From: CAZEJS01 sp964512645
GTDB lineage: Bacteria > Actinomycetota > Geothermincolia > Fen-727 > Anoxymicrobiaceae
NCBI GenBank assembly: GCA_964512645.1
Contig: CAZEJS010000001.1
Coordinates: 124,001-188,000, forward strand
Direction of reading: 5' to 3'
DNA length: 64,000 bases
Each line of letters begins with the position of its first letter. Within the stretch, counting starts at the first letter, position 1. A program made the translations under genes and the position numbers. The notes under the pieces are model-generated. The model was given only the letters and a program-made list of their open reading frames with translations. It was not told the origin of the DNA and did not search any database. This document shows, in pieces, positions 52,422-60,896 of this stretch.

Positions 52422-53492
52422 TCAGGCGATGTTCTTCCAGCCGGGCATCACGCGCTTGGCCACCTCGGCCGCCACCGGCAAATCGAACGCGTGGCGGAAC
52501 GCCATCGGCAGCACGCGCTTCTGCAGGGCGTGGGGCGCGAGCCCGGAGACCTTCTTGGCGAGGTACGCCGAGGCGAAAGAGGAGGTCGCCTTCTTGAACT
52601 CCTCGTAAGCGCGCGCCTTGTCGGTGACCGCCATCGCCGCGATCTTCCCCGAGACCATCGCCCCGAGCATCCCGAAGAACATGTAGGACTCCATGCAGCC
52701 CGAGAGCGTCCCGGCGAGGATCTTGTTCCCGGCGAAAAGCCTGGGGGTGCGTATCGAGGCCGCGGGCACCGGGAAGGTGAAATGGCTCCACGACTTGAAC
52801 TCGATCCCCTCGGAGAGATAGGCCTGCTCCTCGAACATCTTGAGGGTGTCCTTCCCTATCGGGTCCCGCTGGAAGACGTGGGCGAACTGGATGCCGTTCG
52901 TCGAGGCGGTATAGGCGTAGTCGCGGGTGAACTCCCCGTGGTACACCGTGACGTGGTTGCTCTCCTCGTCGGCGATCGTCTGCCGGGCGACGAAGTGAAA
53001 AGAGGTCTTGTACGGAACCCGGCACGCGTCGAACGCCTCGAAGTGAAGGCCCGTCGCCAGGATGGTGTCCGCGGGAAGCCGCGCCACGTCGTCGTTGGAC
53101 ATGACCGCGCGGCCGAACTCGAACTTCACCCCTTCGGCGAGGGCGATTTTATAGAGATAGGAGTCGAGCGACGTGGACCGCGGCCCCCTCTCGATCATGT
53201 ACGATGAGATCGCGTCCATGTCCACGGGTATCATCTCCCCGTAGGCGACGACCCTGCCGACCTGGAACGGCGCCACGGCCGGCCCCGCGGCGGCCGGGCT
53301 GAAGTCGATTCCCGTGTAGCGCTCGAGGCCCTCGAGGTGCATCGGAGTGCCCTCGGGGGATGGGTGGTACAGGCCCGTCCCGCCTATGCGCGCCTCCCTT
53401 TCCAGCACCAGCACTTCACGGCCTTCTCGGGCAAGGTTGATAGCGGCCACTAACCCGGACAGCCCTGCCCCGACGATAATATTATCGGCCAT
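52422..53492 (-). CDS. Compact FAD-dependent oxidoreductase (paralogue 1 of 3)
   Basis: A 356-residue protein with the N-terminal NAD(P)-binding_8 motif IIVGAGLSGLVAAINLAREG then LVLEREARIGGTGLYHPSPE. It shares SIRTPRLFAGNKILAGTL, FFGMLGAMVSGKIAAMA and AYEEF with two paralogues at 58624 and 59733, so the three derive from duplication. It is shorter than phytoene dehydrogenases and has no recognisable substrate domain. ATG lies just downstream of the divergent promoter region. Function unknown. Confidence 0.75.
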   Translation of the reverse strand: MADNIIVGAGLSGLVAAINLAREGREVLVLEREARIGGTGLYHPSPEGTPMHLEGLERYTGIDFSPAAAGPAVAPFQVGRVVAYGEMIPVDMDAISSYMIERGPRSTSLDSYLYKIALAEGVKFEFGRAVMSNDDVARLPADTILATGLHFEAFDACRVPYKTSFHFVARQTIADEESNHVTVYHGEFTRDYAYTASTNGIQFAHVFQRDPIGKDTLKMFEEQAYLSEGIEFKSWSHFTFPVPAASIRTPRLFAGNKILAGTLSGCMESYMFFGMLGAMVSGKIAAMAVTDKARAYEEFKKATSSFASAYLAKKVSGLAPHALQKRVLPMAFRHAFDLPVAAEVAKRVMPGWKNIA

Positions 53493-53526
53493 TTGCTCCC
53501 CCCTGACCCGAGTTTGACTAACTGAT

Positions 53527-53557
53527 AGTATAACTGCACTCCCGGGTCAATTGACAA
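53527..53557 (-). promoter_or_regulatory. Possible leftward promoter of divergent pair
   Basis: Minus strand: -10 TATACT (53527-53532) with a -35-like TTGTCA at 53552-53557 (19-base spacer), about 35 bases before the start of the compact FAD gene. The -35 overlaps that of the opposite promoter. Confidence 0.5.
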
Positions 53558-53580
53558 GTCCACTAACCTGAACTAATAAT
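53551..53580 (+). promoter_or_regulatory. Rightward promoter of the SCP2/flavoprotein operon
   Basis: Consensus -35 TTGACA (53551-53556), 18-base spacer, -10 AATAAT (53575-53580, 5/6). The leader to the SCP2 gene is about 125 bases. A 10-bp palindrome GTCAATTGAC (53546-53555) lies over the -35 boxes of both promoters and could be an operator. Confidence 0.7.
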
Positions 53581-53712
53581 AATGCGCCGACCGGGCCACC
53601 CGGTGTGCCGGCGGCTACACGGCGAGGGCGTCCTGGCCACGTCGAGCTGAGTGCGCTCCGGGCGCCGCTTTTCGGAAACGACCGATCGTTGCATGCGAAA
53701 GGAGACGCGGGA

Positions 53713-54132
53713 ATGCCATACTTCAGTGACATCCAGCCGTTCTACGACGCGCTCGGACAACTGTTCGAGCAACTGTCGTCCGACCCCGCCATCAAGGAGA
53801 AGGCCGTCGCTTCGAACCTCCTGGTGCGCTTTGTCTACAACGAACCCGAGGGCGAGGTGTGGATCGACTGCCGCGGCGACGACATGCTGCTGCTCCCGGG
53901 GACGCAGGATTTCACCGACCCCGACGCCACGCTGAAGATGGCGACGGACGTCGCGCACAAGTTCTGGCTGGGCAAGCTGAACCTCATAAAGGCGCTGACC
54001 GTGGGTGACATCGAGTCCGAGGGCTCCGTGCCCAAGCTGCTGAAGATGCTCCCCGTGATCAAGCCCGCCTTCAAGATATACCCCGGCATACTCACCGAGA
54101 AAGGGATGGCGGACATCGTAGACGTCAGCTGA
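53713..54132 (+). CDS. SCP2-like sterol/lipid-carrier protein
   Basis: A 139-residue soluble protein resembling the SCP2 fold, which binds hydrophobic ligands such as sterols or acyl-CoA. The central VRFVYNEPEGEVWIDC, LKMATDVAHKFWLGKLNLI and ALTVGDIESEGSV followed by KLLKMLPVIKPAF are typical of the family (TMS..DF..L..GK...A...G...G). ATG 53713 has AAAGGAG. First gene of the rightward operon, suggesting that it carries the substrate of the enzymes downstream. Similarity is read from motifs only. Confidence 0.7.
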   Translation: MPYFSDIQPFYDALGQLFEQLSSDPAIKEKAVASNLLVRFVYNEPEGEVWIDCRGDDMLLLPGTQDFTDPDATLKMATDVAHKFWLGKLNLIKALTVGDIESEGSVPKLLKMLPVIKPAFKIYPGILTEKGMADIVDVS

Positions 54133-54168
54133 GCCGCCACTGGCGGCCGCGACGACCTGGAGGAGCTT

Positions 54169-55575
54169 ATGAACGGCAATGGAAGCGCCACAAAAGAGCT
54201 GAAGAGACTGCTCGGGGAGGGCAACGTGCGCACTGGAGCGCAGGCCCTCTCGTCGTATTTCGCCGAACCGGTCACGGGTGCGGACCTCACCGTGGTCAGG
54301 CCGCAGAGCGTGGACCGTCTCTCGGACGTGGCAGCGTTCTCCCACGAGAACGAGATACCCCTCTTCTCTATCAAGCGCAGGACGGACGGGGGCAACCTCA
54401 ACGGCAAGAAGGGCATCCTCGTTGACACCTCGGGGCTGAACCAGATCAAGAAGATCGACGTGCGCAATCTGACCGCGAACGTGTACGCAGGGGTCACCTT
54501 CGAGCAGCTCTCAAAGGAGCTGGCCAAGGAGAACCAGCGTCTTCTCTACCCCCTCGCGGGGACCTCGCCGTACATCGTGAGGTCCTACATCGACCGTGAC
54601 GTGCTTATAGGCGAAGGCGGCTACCGCCACCCGCACATCTCGATATTCCACGCCATGATGGCAAGCGGAGAGGTGTGGGTGTCCGGTTCGCAGCAGCTCA
54701 CCGACGAGGGGCACGCCGACTTCCGGGAGGACCAGGGCCCGCAGTTCTCGCCTTTCTTCGGCGCCTCGGAAGACATTTACGGCATACCGTACTACGGCAT
54801 CATCTACACCTACCCCAACCGCGAGGAGCGCAGGCTCATCGCCTTCGGGTTCGACGAGCTCGAGCCGGCGAAGGACCTGCTGTACAAGGCCAGCCGCGCC
54901 GAGTGGTGCTTCGAGTCGTTCGCCGCGAACGACCGCTACCTCTCGGTGATCCTGGCCAACGGCGACGCCTCCGCGGTGGCGGGCATCAAGAAGAAGCTCA
55001 GCCCCTGGACGGTGGTCTTTACCATGGAGCACTACCGCGACCTGGTCGACCTCTGGGAGCGCTACATCAAGGAAGCCGCCAAGGACCGGGGGGCGAAAAA
55101 CCTCAAGGGCCAGGTCCCCGAGGCCTGCGAGTCCGCCCTCCAGAAGCCCTGGAACCTCTACGACCGCGACTTCTTCAAGGGCCGCACCCGGGACGTCAAC
55201 TGCTACGATTACTTCCGGAACGTACCCGACGTGTTCTCCGCCATCGACGAGGCGGTGTCCTCGGCGGGCATCAAGGCCGAGGACGTCGGCAAGATAGTGG
55301 TCCCGGTCTACTTCGGGGCCAGCGCCTACTGCGAGGCGGACCTCTACTTCGACCCCAGGGACTCGAAGGCGGACGCGGCGGCGGCGGACGCCAGGCTCAA
55401 GGCTTACGAAGCCCTGATCGCCCGCAAGTCCTTCATAGACCGTCCGCGCGGCGAGGTCGCGGAAAAGCTCTTCGCCGAGATGGACCCCTCGTACCTGAAC
55501 ATGCTCAAGCTCTTCAAGAGGACGGTTGACCCCAAGGGCCTGCTCAACCCCGACCAGCTACTGGAAGGAGTCTAG
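54169..55575 (+). CDS. FAD-binding (PCMH-type) oxidoreductase, GlcE/GlcD-like, degenerate FAD loop
   Basis: A 468-residue flavoprotein of the FAD_binding_4 class. GILVDTSGLNQIKKIDVRNL and NVYAGVTFEQLSKELAKEN match the FAD domain, and VDPKGLLNPDQLLEGV is the canonical C-terminus. The usual GGGTS-type loop is replaced by KRRTDGGNLNGKKG, and no His for covalent FAD is evident. Probable dehydrogenase subunit, perhaps with the Fe-S protein encoded 3 bases downstream. ATG has GGAGGAG. Substrate unknown. Confidence 0.75.
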   Translation: MNGNGSATKELKRLLGEGNVRTGAQALSSYFAEPVTGADLTVVRPQSVDRLSDVAAFSHENEIPLFSIKRRTDGGNLNGKKGILVDTSGLNQIKKIDVRNLTANVYAGVTFEQLSKELAKENQRLLYPLAGTSPYIVRSYIDRDVLIGEGGYRHPHISIFHAMMASGEVWVSGSQQLTDEGHADFREDQGPQFSPFFGASEDIYGIPYYGIIYTYPNREERRLIAFGFDELEPAKDLLYKASRAEWCFESFAANDRYLSVILANGDASAVAGIKKKLSPWTVVFTMEHYRDLVDLWERYIKEAAKDRGAKNLKGQVPEACESALQKPWNLYDRDFFKGRTRDVNCYDYFRNVPDVFSAIDEAVSSAGIKAEDVGKIVVPVYFGASAYCEADLYFDPRDSKADAAAADARLKAYEALIARKSFIDRPRGEVAEKLFAEMDPSYLNMLKLFKRTVDPKGLLNPDQLLEGV

Positions 55576-55578
55576 ACG

Positions 55579-56781
55579 ATGAAGCGCAGAATAACGGCCC
55601 CGCGCGAAACGCTCGCGGAGCTCCGGGAAGACTTCTCGCTGTGCGGCAAGTGCAAGCTCTGCCAGGGCGTCATGGCCCAGCAGTGCGACGAGCCCCGTTT
55701 CTGGCGCAACTGCCCGTCGGGGACCCGCTTCCGCTACGAGGCTTACTACGCCTCCGGCAAACTGGAGATGGCACGCTGCCTCAGCCTGGTCGAGATAGAG
55801 CCCGACGAGATGATGCAGCACGCGCTATACACCTGCATGCAGTGCGGCTCCTGCGACGACCGCTGCTACCCCGTGAAGCAGATCCACCCGCTGTGGGTCA
55901 TCGAGCTGCTCCGCGAGGAGGCGGTGGCGGACGGCTGGGCGCCCCTGGAGTACTTCTCCGAGATGATCTCCAACATGGAGAAGACGGACAACCCTTACGG
56001 CGTGACCGCGGACAAGCGCGTCGCCTGGGCCAAGGACATGAAGATCAAGGACGCCGCCAAGGAGAAGGTCGAGTGGCTCCTCTTCGTGGGCGACGACTAC
56101 GCGAGCTTCGACGAGCTGGCCCCCCGCATGCAGGCGGTGGCCCGGGTGCTCCAGAAAGGCGGGGTCGACTTCGGGACGCTGGGCAAGGCTGAGGTTTCCT
56201 CCGGCAGCCCGCTCCTCCTCATCGGCGACCGCGATTTCTTCGAGACGTTCGCCGCGGCGAACATCGAGACTTTCGAAAAGGCCGGCGTGAGCAAGATCGT
56301 GACCGCCGACCCCCACGCTTACAGCGTCCTCAAGGACGAGTACACCAAGGCCGCGGACCTGGAGGTTGTAAGCTTCGCCGAGATGGCCGCGGGGCTGATC
56401 GCCGACGGCAAGCTCAAGCCATCCAAGGACGTCAAGCTCAAGGCCGCCTACCACGACCCCTGCAGGCTGGGGCGCAGGCAGGACGTCTTCGACGAGCCTC
56501 GCGAGGTGCTCTCCTCGATCCCCGGGCTGGAGCTGATCGAGTTCGAGCGCAACCGCAAGAACTCGCTGTGCTGCGGAGGCGGAGGAGCGGTGTTCTTCTG
56601 GGAGCCGGAGTTCGCCACTTGGGTCACCAAGGAGAGGCTGTTCGAAGCCGAGTTCGTCGGCGCCGAAGCCATAGTCACCACATGCCCGCTGTGCGTCCGG
56701 ATGTTCGAACAGGGCGTCAAGGCGGCGAAGTCCAAGCTCAAGATCTACGACTTGGCCGAGCTGCTCGACCAGGCGCTTTAG
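55579..56781 (+). CDS. CCG-domain 4Fe-4S protein (GlcF/HdrD-like)
   Basis: A 400-residue electron-transfer subunit. N-terminal cysteines at C22, C25, C28, C36 and C45; a ferredoxin motif CMQCGSCDDRC (C86/89/92/96) with CYP; then CCG motifs YHDPCRLGRR...SLCCGGGGAVF and VTTCPLCVRMF, as in GlcF, HdrB/D and succinate/lactate-type quinone-linked oxidases. Such proteins hand electrons from a flavoprotein to a quinone or disulfide. It lies 3 bases after one flavoprotein and 9 before another, the same partner layout as GlcE-GlcF-GlcD. Confidence 0.85.
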   Translation: MKRRITAPRETLAELREDFSLCGKCKLCQGVMAQQCDEPRFWRNCPSGTRFRYEAYYASGKLEMARCLSLVEIEPDEMMQHALYTCMQCGSCDDRCYPVKQIHPLWVIELLREEAVADGWAPLEYFSEMISNMEKTDNPYGVTADKRVAWAKDMKIKDAAKEKVEWLLFVGDDYASFDELAPRMQAVARVLQKGGVDFGTLGKAEVSSGSPLLLIGDRDFFETFAAANIETFEKAGVSKIVTADPHAYSVLKDEYTKAADLEVVSFAEMAAGLIADGKLKPSKDVKLKAAYHDPCRLGRRQDVFDEPREVLSSIPGLELIEFERNRKNSLCCGGGGAVFFWEPEFATWVTKERLFEAEFVGAEAIVTTCPLCVRMFEQGVKAAKSKLKIYDLAELLDQAL

Positions 56782-56790
56782 GAGGTTCCG

Positions 56791-58410
56791 ATGGCAAAAA
56801 GCAGGATTCGAGAAGAGCTCCGTGCGAGGCGGGTGGTCCACCGGCCGGTGATCATGGAGAAGGACCCGGAGCACAACCGGCAGGAGAACCTCGATAAGGC
56901 GCTGGTCGCCCTCAAGAAAGCCCTGGGCGACGAGTGGGCGACAGACGCGCCGTCGGTGCTCTGCGGCTACGCCCGCGATCAGAGCTTCAACCCGGCGTCT
57001 TACCCGCATATCGTGGCGCTTCCCTCGAGCATCGAGGAGGTCCAGGCGGTGTACCGCATCGCCAACGAGTACCTGCTCGACGTGATGCCGTTCGGCACCG
57101 GGTTGACCACCGCCGGGCTGGCGCTTCCAGGGTACGGCGGCATTCTCTGCGACCTGCGGAGGATGGACAAGATCGTCGAGATCGACGGTGAGAACATGTG
57201 GGCCACAGTCGAGCCGGGAGTGAACTACCTGGAGCTCCAGGCGGCGTCCCAGAAGGTCGGGTGCAGGCTGCTGAACCCCTCCACCTCGGCGACCGCCGGG
57301 GTCCTCAGCAACCACCTCTTCTGCAACATCAACACCATGGCGGGTAAATACGGGTTCGGGATGGACAACATCCTGGAGGTCGAGGCGGTCCTGCCGACGG
57401 GCGAGATCCTCAAGACCGGGGCCATGTCGTACGGCGCGTCCAAGGGCGTGGTGTGCGGGCCCGGCCCCGACCTCTCCTGCATGTTCCGCTACGCCTTCGG
57501 CACGCTGGGAATAGTCACCAGGATGACGGTCCGGCTGTACCCCGAGGCGCCGTTCCACACCCAGATGTTCCCGGCCTACGAGGAGGACAAGTTGGAGGTC
57601 CTCGCCGAGGCGCTCTACGAGGTGGCGCAGGACAACCTCTCCCTCGAGCTCGCCCACCTGATGAACTCCTTCTACGGCATCTTCATGGGCGACAACAACC
57701 GCGAGGCCAGCAAGGTGGCAGAGCTGATGCCGCGACACAACCTGCTCACCATCTTCGGCGGCGAGACCAAGGAAGAGTCCGACCTCAAGGCCGACTGTAC
57801 CCAGCGGATGCTCGAGGAGAAGTACCCGATGTTCGACTACCTCCCGATGGAGGCCATCGAGCAGATGACCGAGGATTACGATTTCGTCAACCTCGACAGG
57901 TGGGTCAAATACTTCAACGTCACCGTGAGGGTGCAGCGGGTGCGCGGCTCGTTCATGATCGGCGCGCTCATCGACAAACTCAACAACATGGTCGGCATAG
58001 AGAAGACGATGCGGGACGCCTGCACCAACCAGGCGGGCACCACCGACGACGCCCTGCCCCCCGATGATGCTTCCACCTACCTGCAGCCGTACCACATGGG
58101 GCGCAGCGCCTACATGGAGTACGACATGTACACCAACCAGGCCGACAAGGACGACCTCATCAGGATCCTGATGAGCTACGGCCGCGCCACCGCGACCGCG
58201 ATGTCCCAGGGCATGATCATCGCCGCCGGCGGCGGGGCCCTGGTCAAGGGGATGGTGCCGCTGATGGACCTTGCGATGCAGGCCGGGCAGCCGAACATGG
58301 TCCAGTTCATGGACGCCTTCACCAAGATGAAGATGGCGCTCGACCCCAACAACATCTCCAACAGGCGCTGGGAGTACGACACCGGCTGCATGAAGAAGAT
58401 ACTCTTCTAG
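56791..58410 (+). CDS. FAD-linked oxidase (GlcD / 4-cresol dehydrogenase-like)
   Basis: A 539-residue flavoprotein. IVALPSSIEEVQAVYRIANE, VMPFGTGLTTAGLALPGYGG, GILCDLRRMDKIVEIDGENM and ATVEPGVNYLELQA form the FAD_binding_4 domain; YAFGTLGIVTRMTVRLYPEA follows. The C-terminal half has a VAO/PCMH-like cap, ending LDPNNISNRRWEYDTG. The DPNNISNRR ending is that seen in vanillyl-alcohol oxidase/4-cresol-dehydrogenase relatives, so an aromatic or allylic alcohol or a hydrocarbon may be the substrate. ATG has AGGAGG. Confidence 0.82.
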   Translation: MAKSRIREELRARRVVHRPVIMEKDPEHNRQENLDKALVALKKALGDEWATDAPSVLCGYARDQSFNPASYPHIVALPSSIEEVQAVYRIANEYLLDVMPFGTGLTTAGLALPGYGGILCDLRRMDKIVEIDGENMWATVEPGVNYLELQAASQKVGCRLLNPSTSATAGVLSNHLFCNINTMAGKYGFGMDNILEVEAVLPTGEILKTGAMSYGASKGVVCGPGPDLSCMFRYAFGTLGIVTRMTVRLYPEAPFHTQMFPAYEEDKLEVLAEALYEVAQDNLSLELAHLMNSFYGIFMGDNNREASKVAELMPRHNLLTIFGGETKEESDLKADCTQRMLEEKYPMFDYLPMEAIEQMTEDYDFVNLDRWVKYFNVTVRVQRVRGSFMIGALIDKLNNMVGIEKTMRDACTNQAGTTDDALPPDDASTYLQPYHMGRSAYMEYDMYTNQADKDDLIRILMSYGRATATAMSQGMIIAAGGGALVKGMVPLMDLAMQAGQPNMVQFMDAFTKMKMALDPNNISNRRWEYDTGCMKKILF

Positions 58411-58420
58411 AGGAGGGCGT

Positions 58421-58591
58421 TTGCTCGCATTCGCTTGGAAGCACAGGCGCGGGCTGGGGCTGCTGGGACTGGCGGCGGCGGCCGGCCTCGGCTCGCTGGG
58501 CTGTGCGCTGGGCATGGACGAGGGCAGGCGTTTGCATATCAGAAAACAGCTTTCGGAGGCGGCCGCGATGCCCGGTCGCCTCTTCACTTGA
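58421..58591 (+). CDS. 56-residue single-pass membrane peptide
   Basis: A short ORF (56 residues) starting with TTG 10 bases after the flavoprotein stop. AGGAGGG lies 2-3 bases before the TTG, a close but strong site. The N-terminus is basic, followed by a hydrophobic stretch at about 11-30 (GLGLLGLAAAAGLGSLGCAL), then a polar tail ending PGRLFT. It could anchor the flavoprotein/Fe-S complex to the membrane; this is inference. No family recognised. Absence of homologues would make it doubtful. Confidence 0.5.
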   Translation: MLAFAWKHRRGLGLLGLAAAAGLGSLGCALGMDEGRRLHIRKQLSEAAAMPGRLFT

Positions 58592-58623
58592 ACAGACCGT
58601 CTAACCCGGGGGGGGTGCTTGAC

Positions 58624-59709
58624 ATGGAAACAAATCCCAGTGAAGTCATAGTGGTGGGATCCGGCCTGGCGGGCCTGACCGCCGCGCTGAACCTCGCCCG
58701 TGAAGGGCGGGACGTCACCGTACTCGAGAGGCACGACCAGGTTGGGGGAATGCCCCAGGTGCGCCCGGCGGTGGACGTAACGCCGTTCGACCTCGGCCCG
58801 GTCAGCAAGTTCATCGGGGTCGAGTTGGGGGCGCCTCAGCTCGTGCCGTGCGAGAGGTGGAACTTCTACGCCTTCGGCCAGAAAGTCCCGATGAAGGTGA
58901 AGGAAGTCAACCTCTACTGCGTGGAGAGGGGCCCGCGGAAGACGGCCCTCGACGGGCAGCTCCACGAGCTCTGCCTCGAGGCCGGCGTGAAGTTCGAGTT
59001 CAACAAGGACTTCAAGTCCCAGCACGACTTCGCCCAGCTTCCGCCCAACTCCATCATAGCGACCGGCCTCTACCCCAACGGGGCGTTCGAATCGTTCAAC
59101 ATCCCCTACCAGAAGGTGTTCGGTTACATCGGCAGGGGCAAGACCGACGACTACCCGTGCTGCGCCGTCTGGATGGACGACTACATCCTCGACTACGCCT
59201 ACTACGGCTCCAGCAACGGGGTGGTGTTCTGCCTCTACTTCGCCCGCGAGCCCGTCAAGGACAGCGAGTTCGAGCGGTTCCGCGAGACCCAGCTCGAGGG
59301 CCAGGAGGGAATGCACTGCTCGTCCTGGTTCTACCACGAGGGGCTGGTGCCCACCGCCGAATTCAACACCCCCCGTCTCTTCTGCGGGGACAAGATACTC
59401 GCCGGGACCCTCGCCGGGGGGATGGACCCGTTCGCGCTCTTCGGGGTGCACGGGTCGCTGGTGACCGGCAAAATCGCCGCCATGGCCATCTCCGACAAGC
59501 CAAGGGCCTACGAGCTGTTCACCAGGTATACCCGCTACTTCAACCGCAACCTCCTCATACGCAAGGTCTTCAACGCGACGCCGGTCGCGCTGAAGAAGCG
59601 CACGATGGGCCCCCAGTTGCAGTTCTCACAGGATCACGTCGACAAGCTCGCGCCGCTGATGAACTACTTCTTCAAGGCGCTGCCCGGCTACCAGGAACTG
59701 CCGCGCTGA
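58624..59709 (+). CDS. Compact FAD-dependent oxidoreductase (paralogue 2 of 3)
   Basis: A 361-residue flavoprotein. N-terminal VIVVGSGLAGLTAALNLARE then VTVLERHDQVGGMPQVRP. It shares FNTPRLFCGDKILAGTLAGG, FALFGVHGSLVTGKIAAMA and AYELF with its neighbours. The region around residues 160-190 has more Cys (YPCCAVWMDDYI) than its paralogues. Start: ATG 58624; a GTG three codons earlier (58615) is also possible, and the G-rich stretch before both is the only ribosome-site candidate. Function unknown. Confidence 0.75.
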   Translation: METNPSEVIVVGSGLAGLTAALNLAREGRDVTVLERHDQVGGMPQVRPAVDVTPFDLGPVSKFIGVELGAPQLVPCERWNFYAFGQKVPMKVKEVNLYCVERGPRKTALDGQLHELCLEAGVKFEFNKDFKSQHDFAQLPPNSIIATGLYPNGAFESFNIPYQKVFGYIGRGKTDDYPCCAVWMDDYILDYAYYGSSNGVVFCLYFAREPVKDSEFERFRETQLEGQEGMHCSSWFYHEGLVPTAEFNTPRLFCGDKILAGTLAGGMDPFALFGVHGSLVTGKIAAMAISDKPRAYELFTRYTRYFNRNLLIRKVFNATPVALKKRTMGPQLQFSQDHVDKLAPLMNYFFKALPGYQELPR

Positions 59710-59732
59710 CGTTCGAAAAGGGAGGTAACAGG

Positions 59733-60803
59733 ATGTCTGAGTGCACGATCGTAGGGGCGGGGCTTTCCGGGCTGGTAGCCGCCATCAACCTCGCCAGGAA
59801 AGGGCACGACGTGACCGTCCTGGAGCGGGAGCAGCGCATAGGCGGGATGCCGGAGTTCCGCCCGGACCCGGCGGGCAGCCCGTTCGACCTGGACGCCCTC
59901 GAGCGGTACACCGGCGTGGACATCGCCCCGGCGGCCAAGGTGCTCGACCAGGCGCACATGTGGGGATACGGCAAGATGCTGGACCTGCCGATGAAAGGCA
60001 GGATACCCCTGTACATGGTCGAACGCGGCTCGCGGGAGACGTCCATCGATACGCTGCTGATGAAGGAGGCCCTTGCCGCCGGCGCCAGGATCGAGTTCGG
60101 CAGGCCGGTCCTCGGGCAGTGCGACTACGCCCAGCTGCCGCCGGAGACGATTGTCGCCACGGGCCTGCAGATAGAGAACTACGAGGCCCTGTCCATACCG
60201 TACTCGCCGCTCTTCGGCTGGTTCGCCAAGGGCACGGTGGACCACGACCGCACCACCGTCGGCTGGTTCATGGACGACTTCACGAAGGACTACGCCTTCA
60301 CCTGCACCATCAACGGCGTCTCTTTCGCCCTGCTGTTCCAGCGCGACGAACCGCTGACCCGCGCCGGCAAGGAGAAGTTCACCACGCTCGTCGCCGAGGG
60401 CGAAGGGCTGGAATTCAAAAAGTGGAACGACCTCATAGGGGGGGCGTGCCCGGTCGGTTCGATACGCAACCCCAGGCTCTTCCACGGAAACAAGATACTC
60501 GCGGGAACCCTGGCGGGGGTCATCGACCCGATGCTTTTCTTCGGGATGCTGGGCGCACTGGTTTCGGGACAGATCGCCGCCAGGGCCATCGAGGACAAAG
60601 CGGAAGCGTACGAGGAGTTCCGAAAAGTCACCATGCTCTTCTACCCCGAGTACGTGATGAAGAAGATCTCCAACATGGTGCCCCATTTCCTGAAGCAGCC
60701 GCTCATCCAGGCGGGGCTGTCGGTGCTCCCGAAGGTGGAGGGCTTCGCGATGGACCACTTCGCCCCCAACATCCCCGGCTGGCGCGTCGCGGCATCGGCC
60801 TGA
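59733..60803 (+). CDS. Compact FAD-dependent oxidoreductase (paralogue 3 of 3)
   Basis: A 356-residue flavoprotein, 23 bases after paralogue 2. N-terminal CTIVGAGLSGLVAAINLARK, then VLEREQRIGGMPEFRPDPAG; C-terminal IRNPRLFHGNKILAGTLAG and FFGMLGALVSGQIAARA. It is closest in length and in the MPEFRP/MPQVRP segment to paralogue 2, and in the FFGMLGA segment to paralogue 1. ATG has GGGAGG. Probably a tandem duplicate with divergent substrate or partner. Confidence 0.78.
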   Translation: MSECTIVGAGLSGLVAAINLARKGHDVTVLEREQRIGGMPEFRPDPAGSPFDLDALERYTGVDIAPAAKVLDQAHMWGYGKMLDLPMKGRIPLYMVERGSRETSIDTLLMKEALAAGARIEFGRPVLGQCDYAQLPPETIVATGLQIENYEALSIPYSPLFGWFAKGTVDHDRTTVGWFMDDFTKDYAFTCTINGVSFALLFQRDEPLTRAGKEKFTTLVAEGEGLEFKKWNDLIGGACPVGSIRNPRLFHGNKILAGTLAGVIDPMLFFGMLGALVSGQIAARAIEDKAEAYEEFRKVTMLFYPEYVMKKISNMVPHFLKQPLIQAGLSVLPKVEGFAMDHFAPNIPGWRVAASA

Positions 60804-60896
60804 CCGGGCCGCCGGCCCCGGACACGCGCCGCGGCGAGGACGGCCGTTCGTGGTGGGCCCGGGGCTTCGTTGGGACCGGGACCCGGGAGGGATGCG

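Noticed and set aside
53474..53487. AT-rich 14-bp palindrome CGATAATATTATCG
   Set aside because: It lies inside the first codons of the compact FAD gene (GAT AAT ATT ATC); it is explained as coding sequence with a relaxed start and was not called as an operator.
55825..59451. 1208-codon open frame on the minus strand
   Set aside because: It runs antisense through three well-supported flavoprotein/Fe-S genes; such frames arise from GC-biased third positions. No domain or ribosome site.
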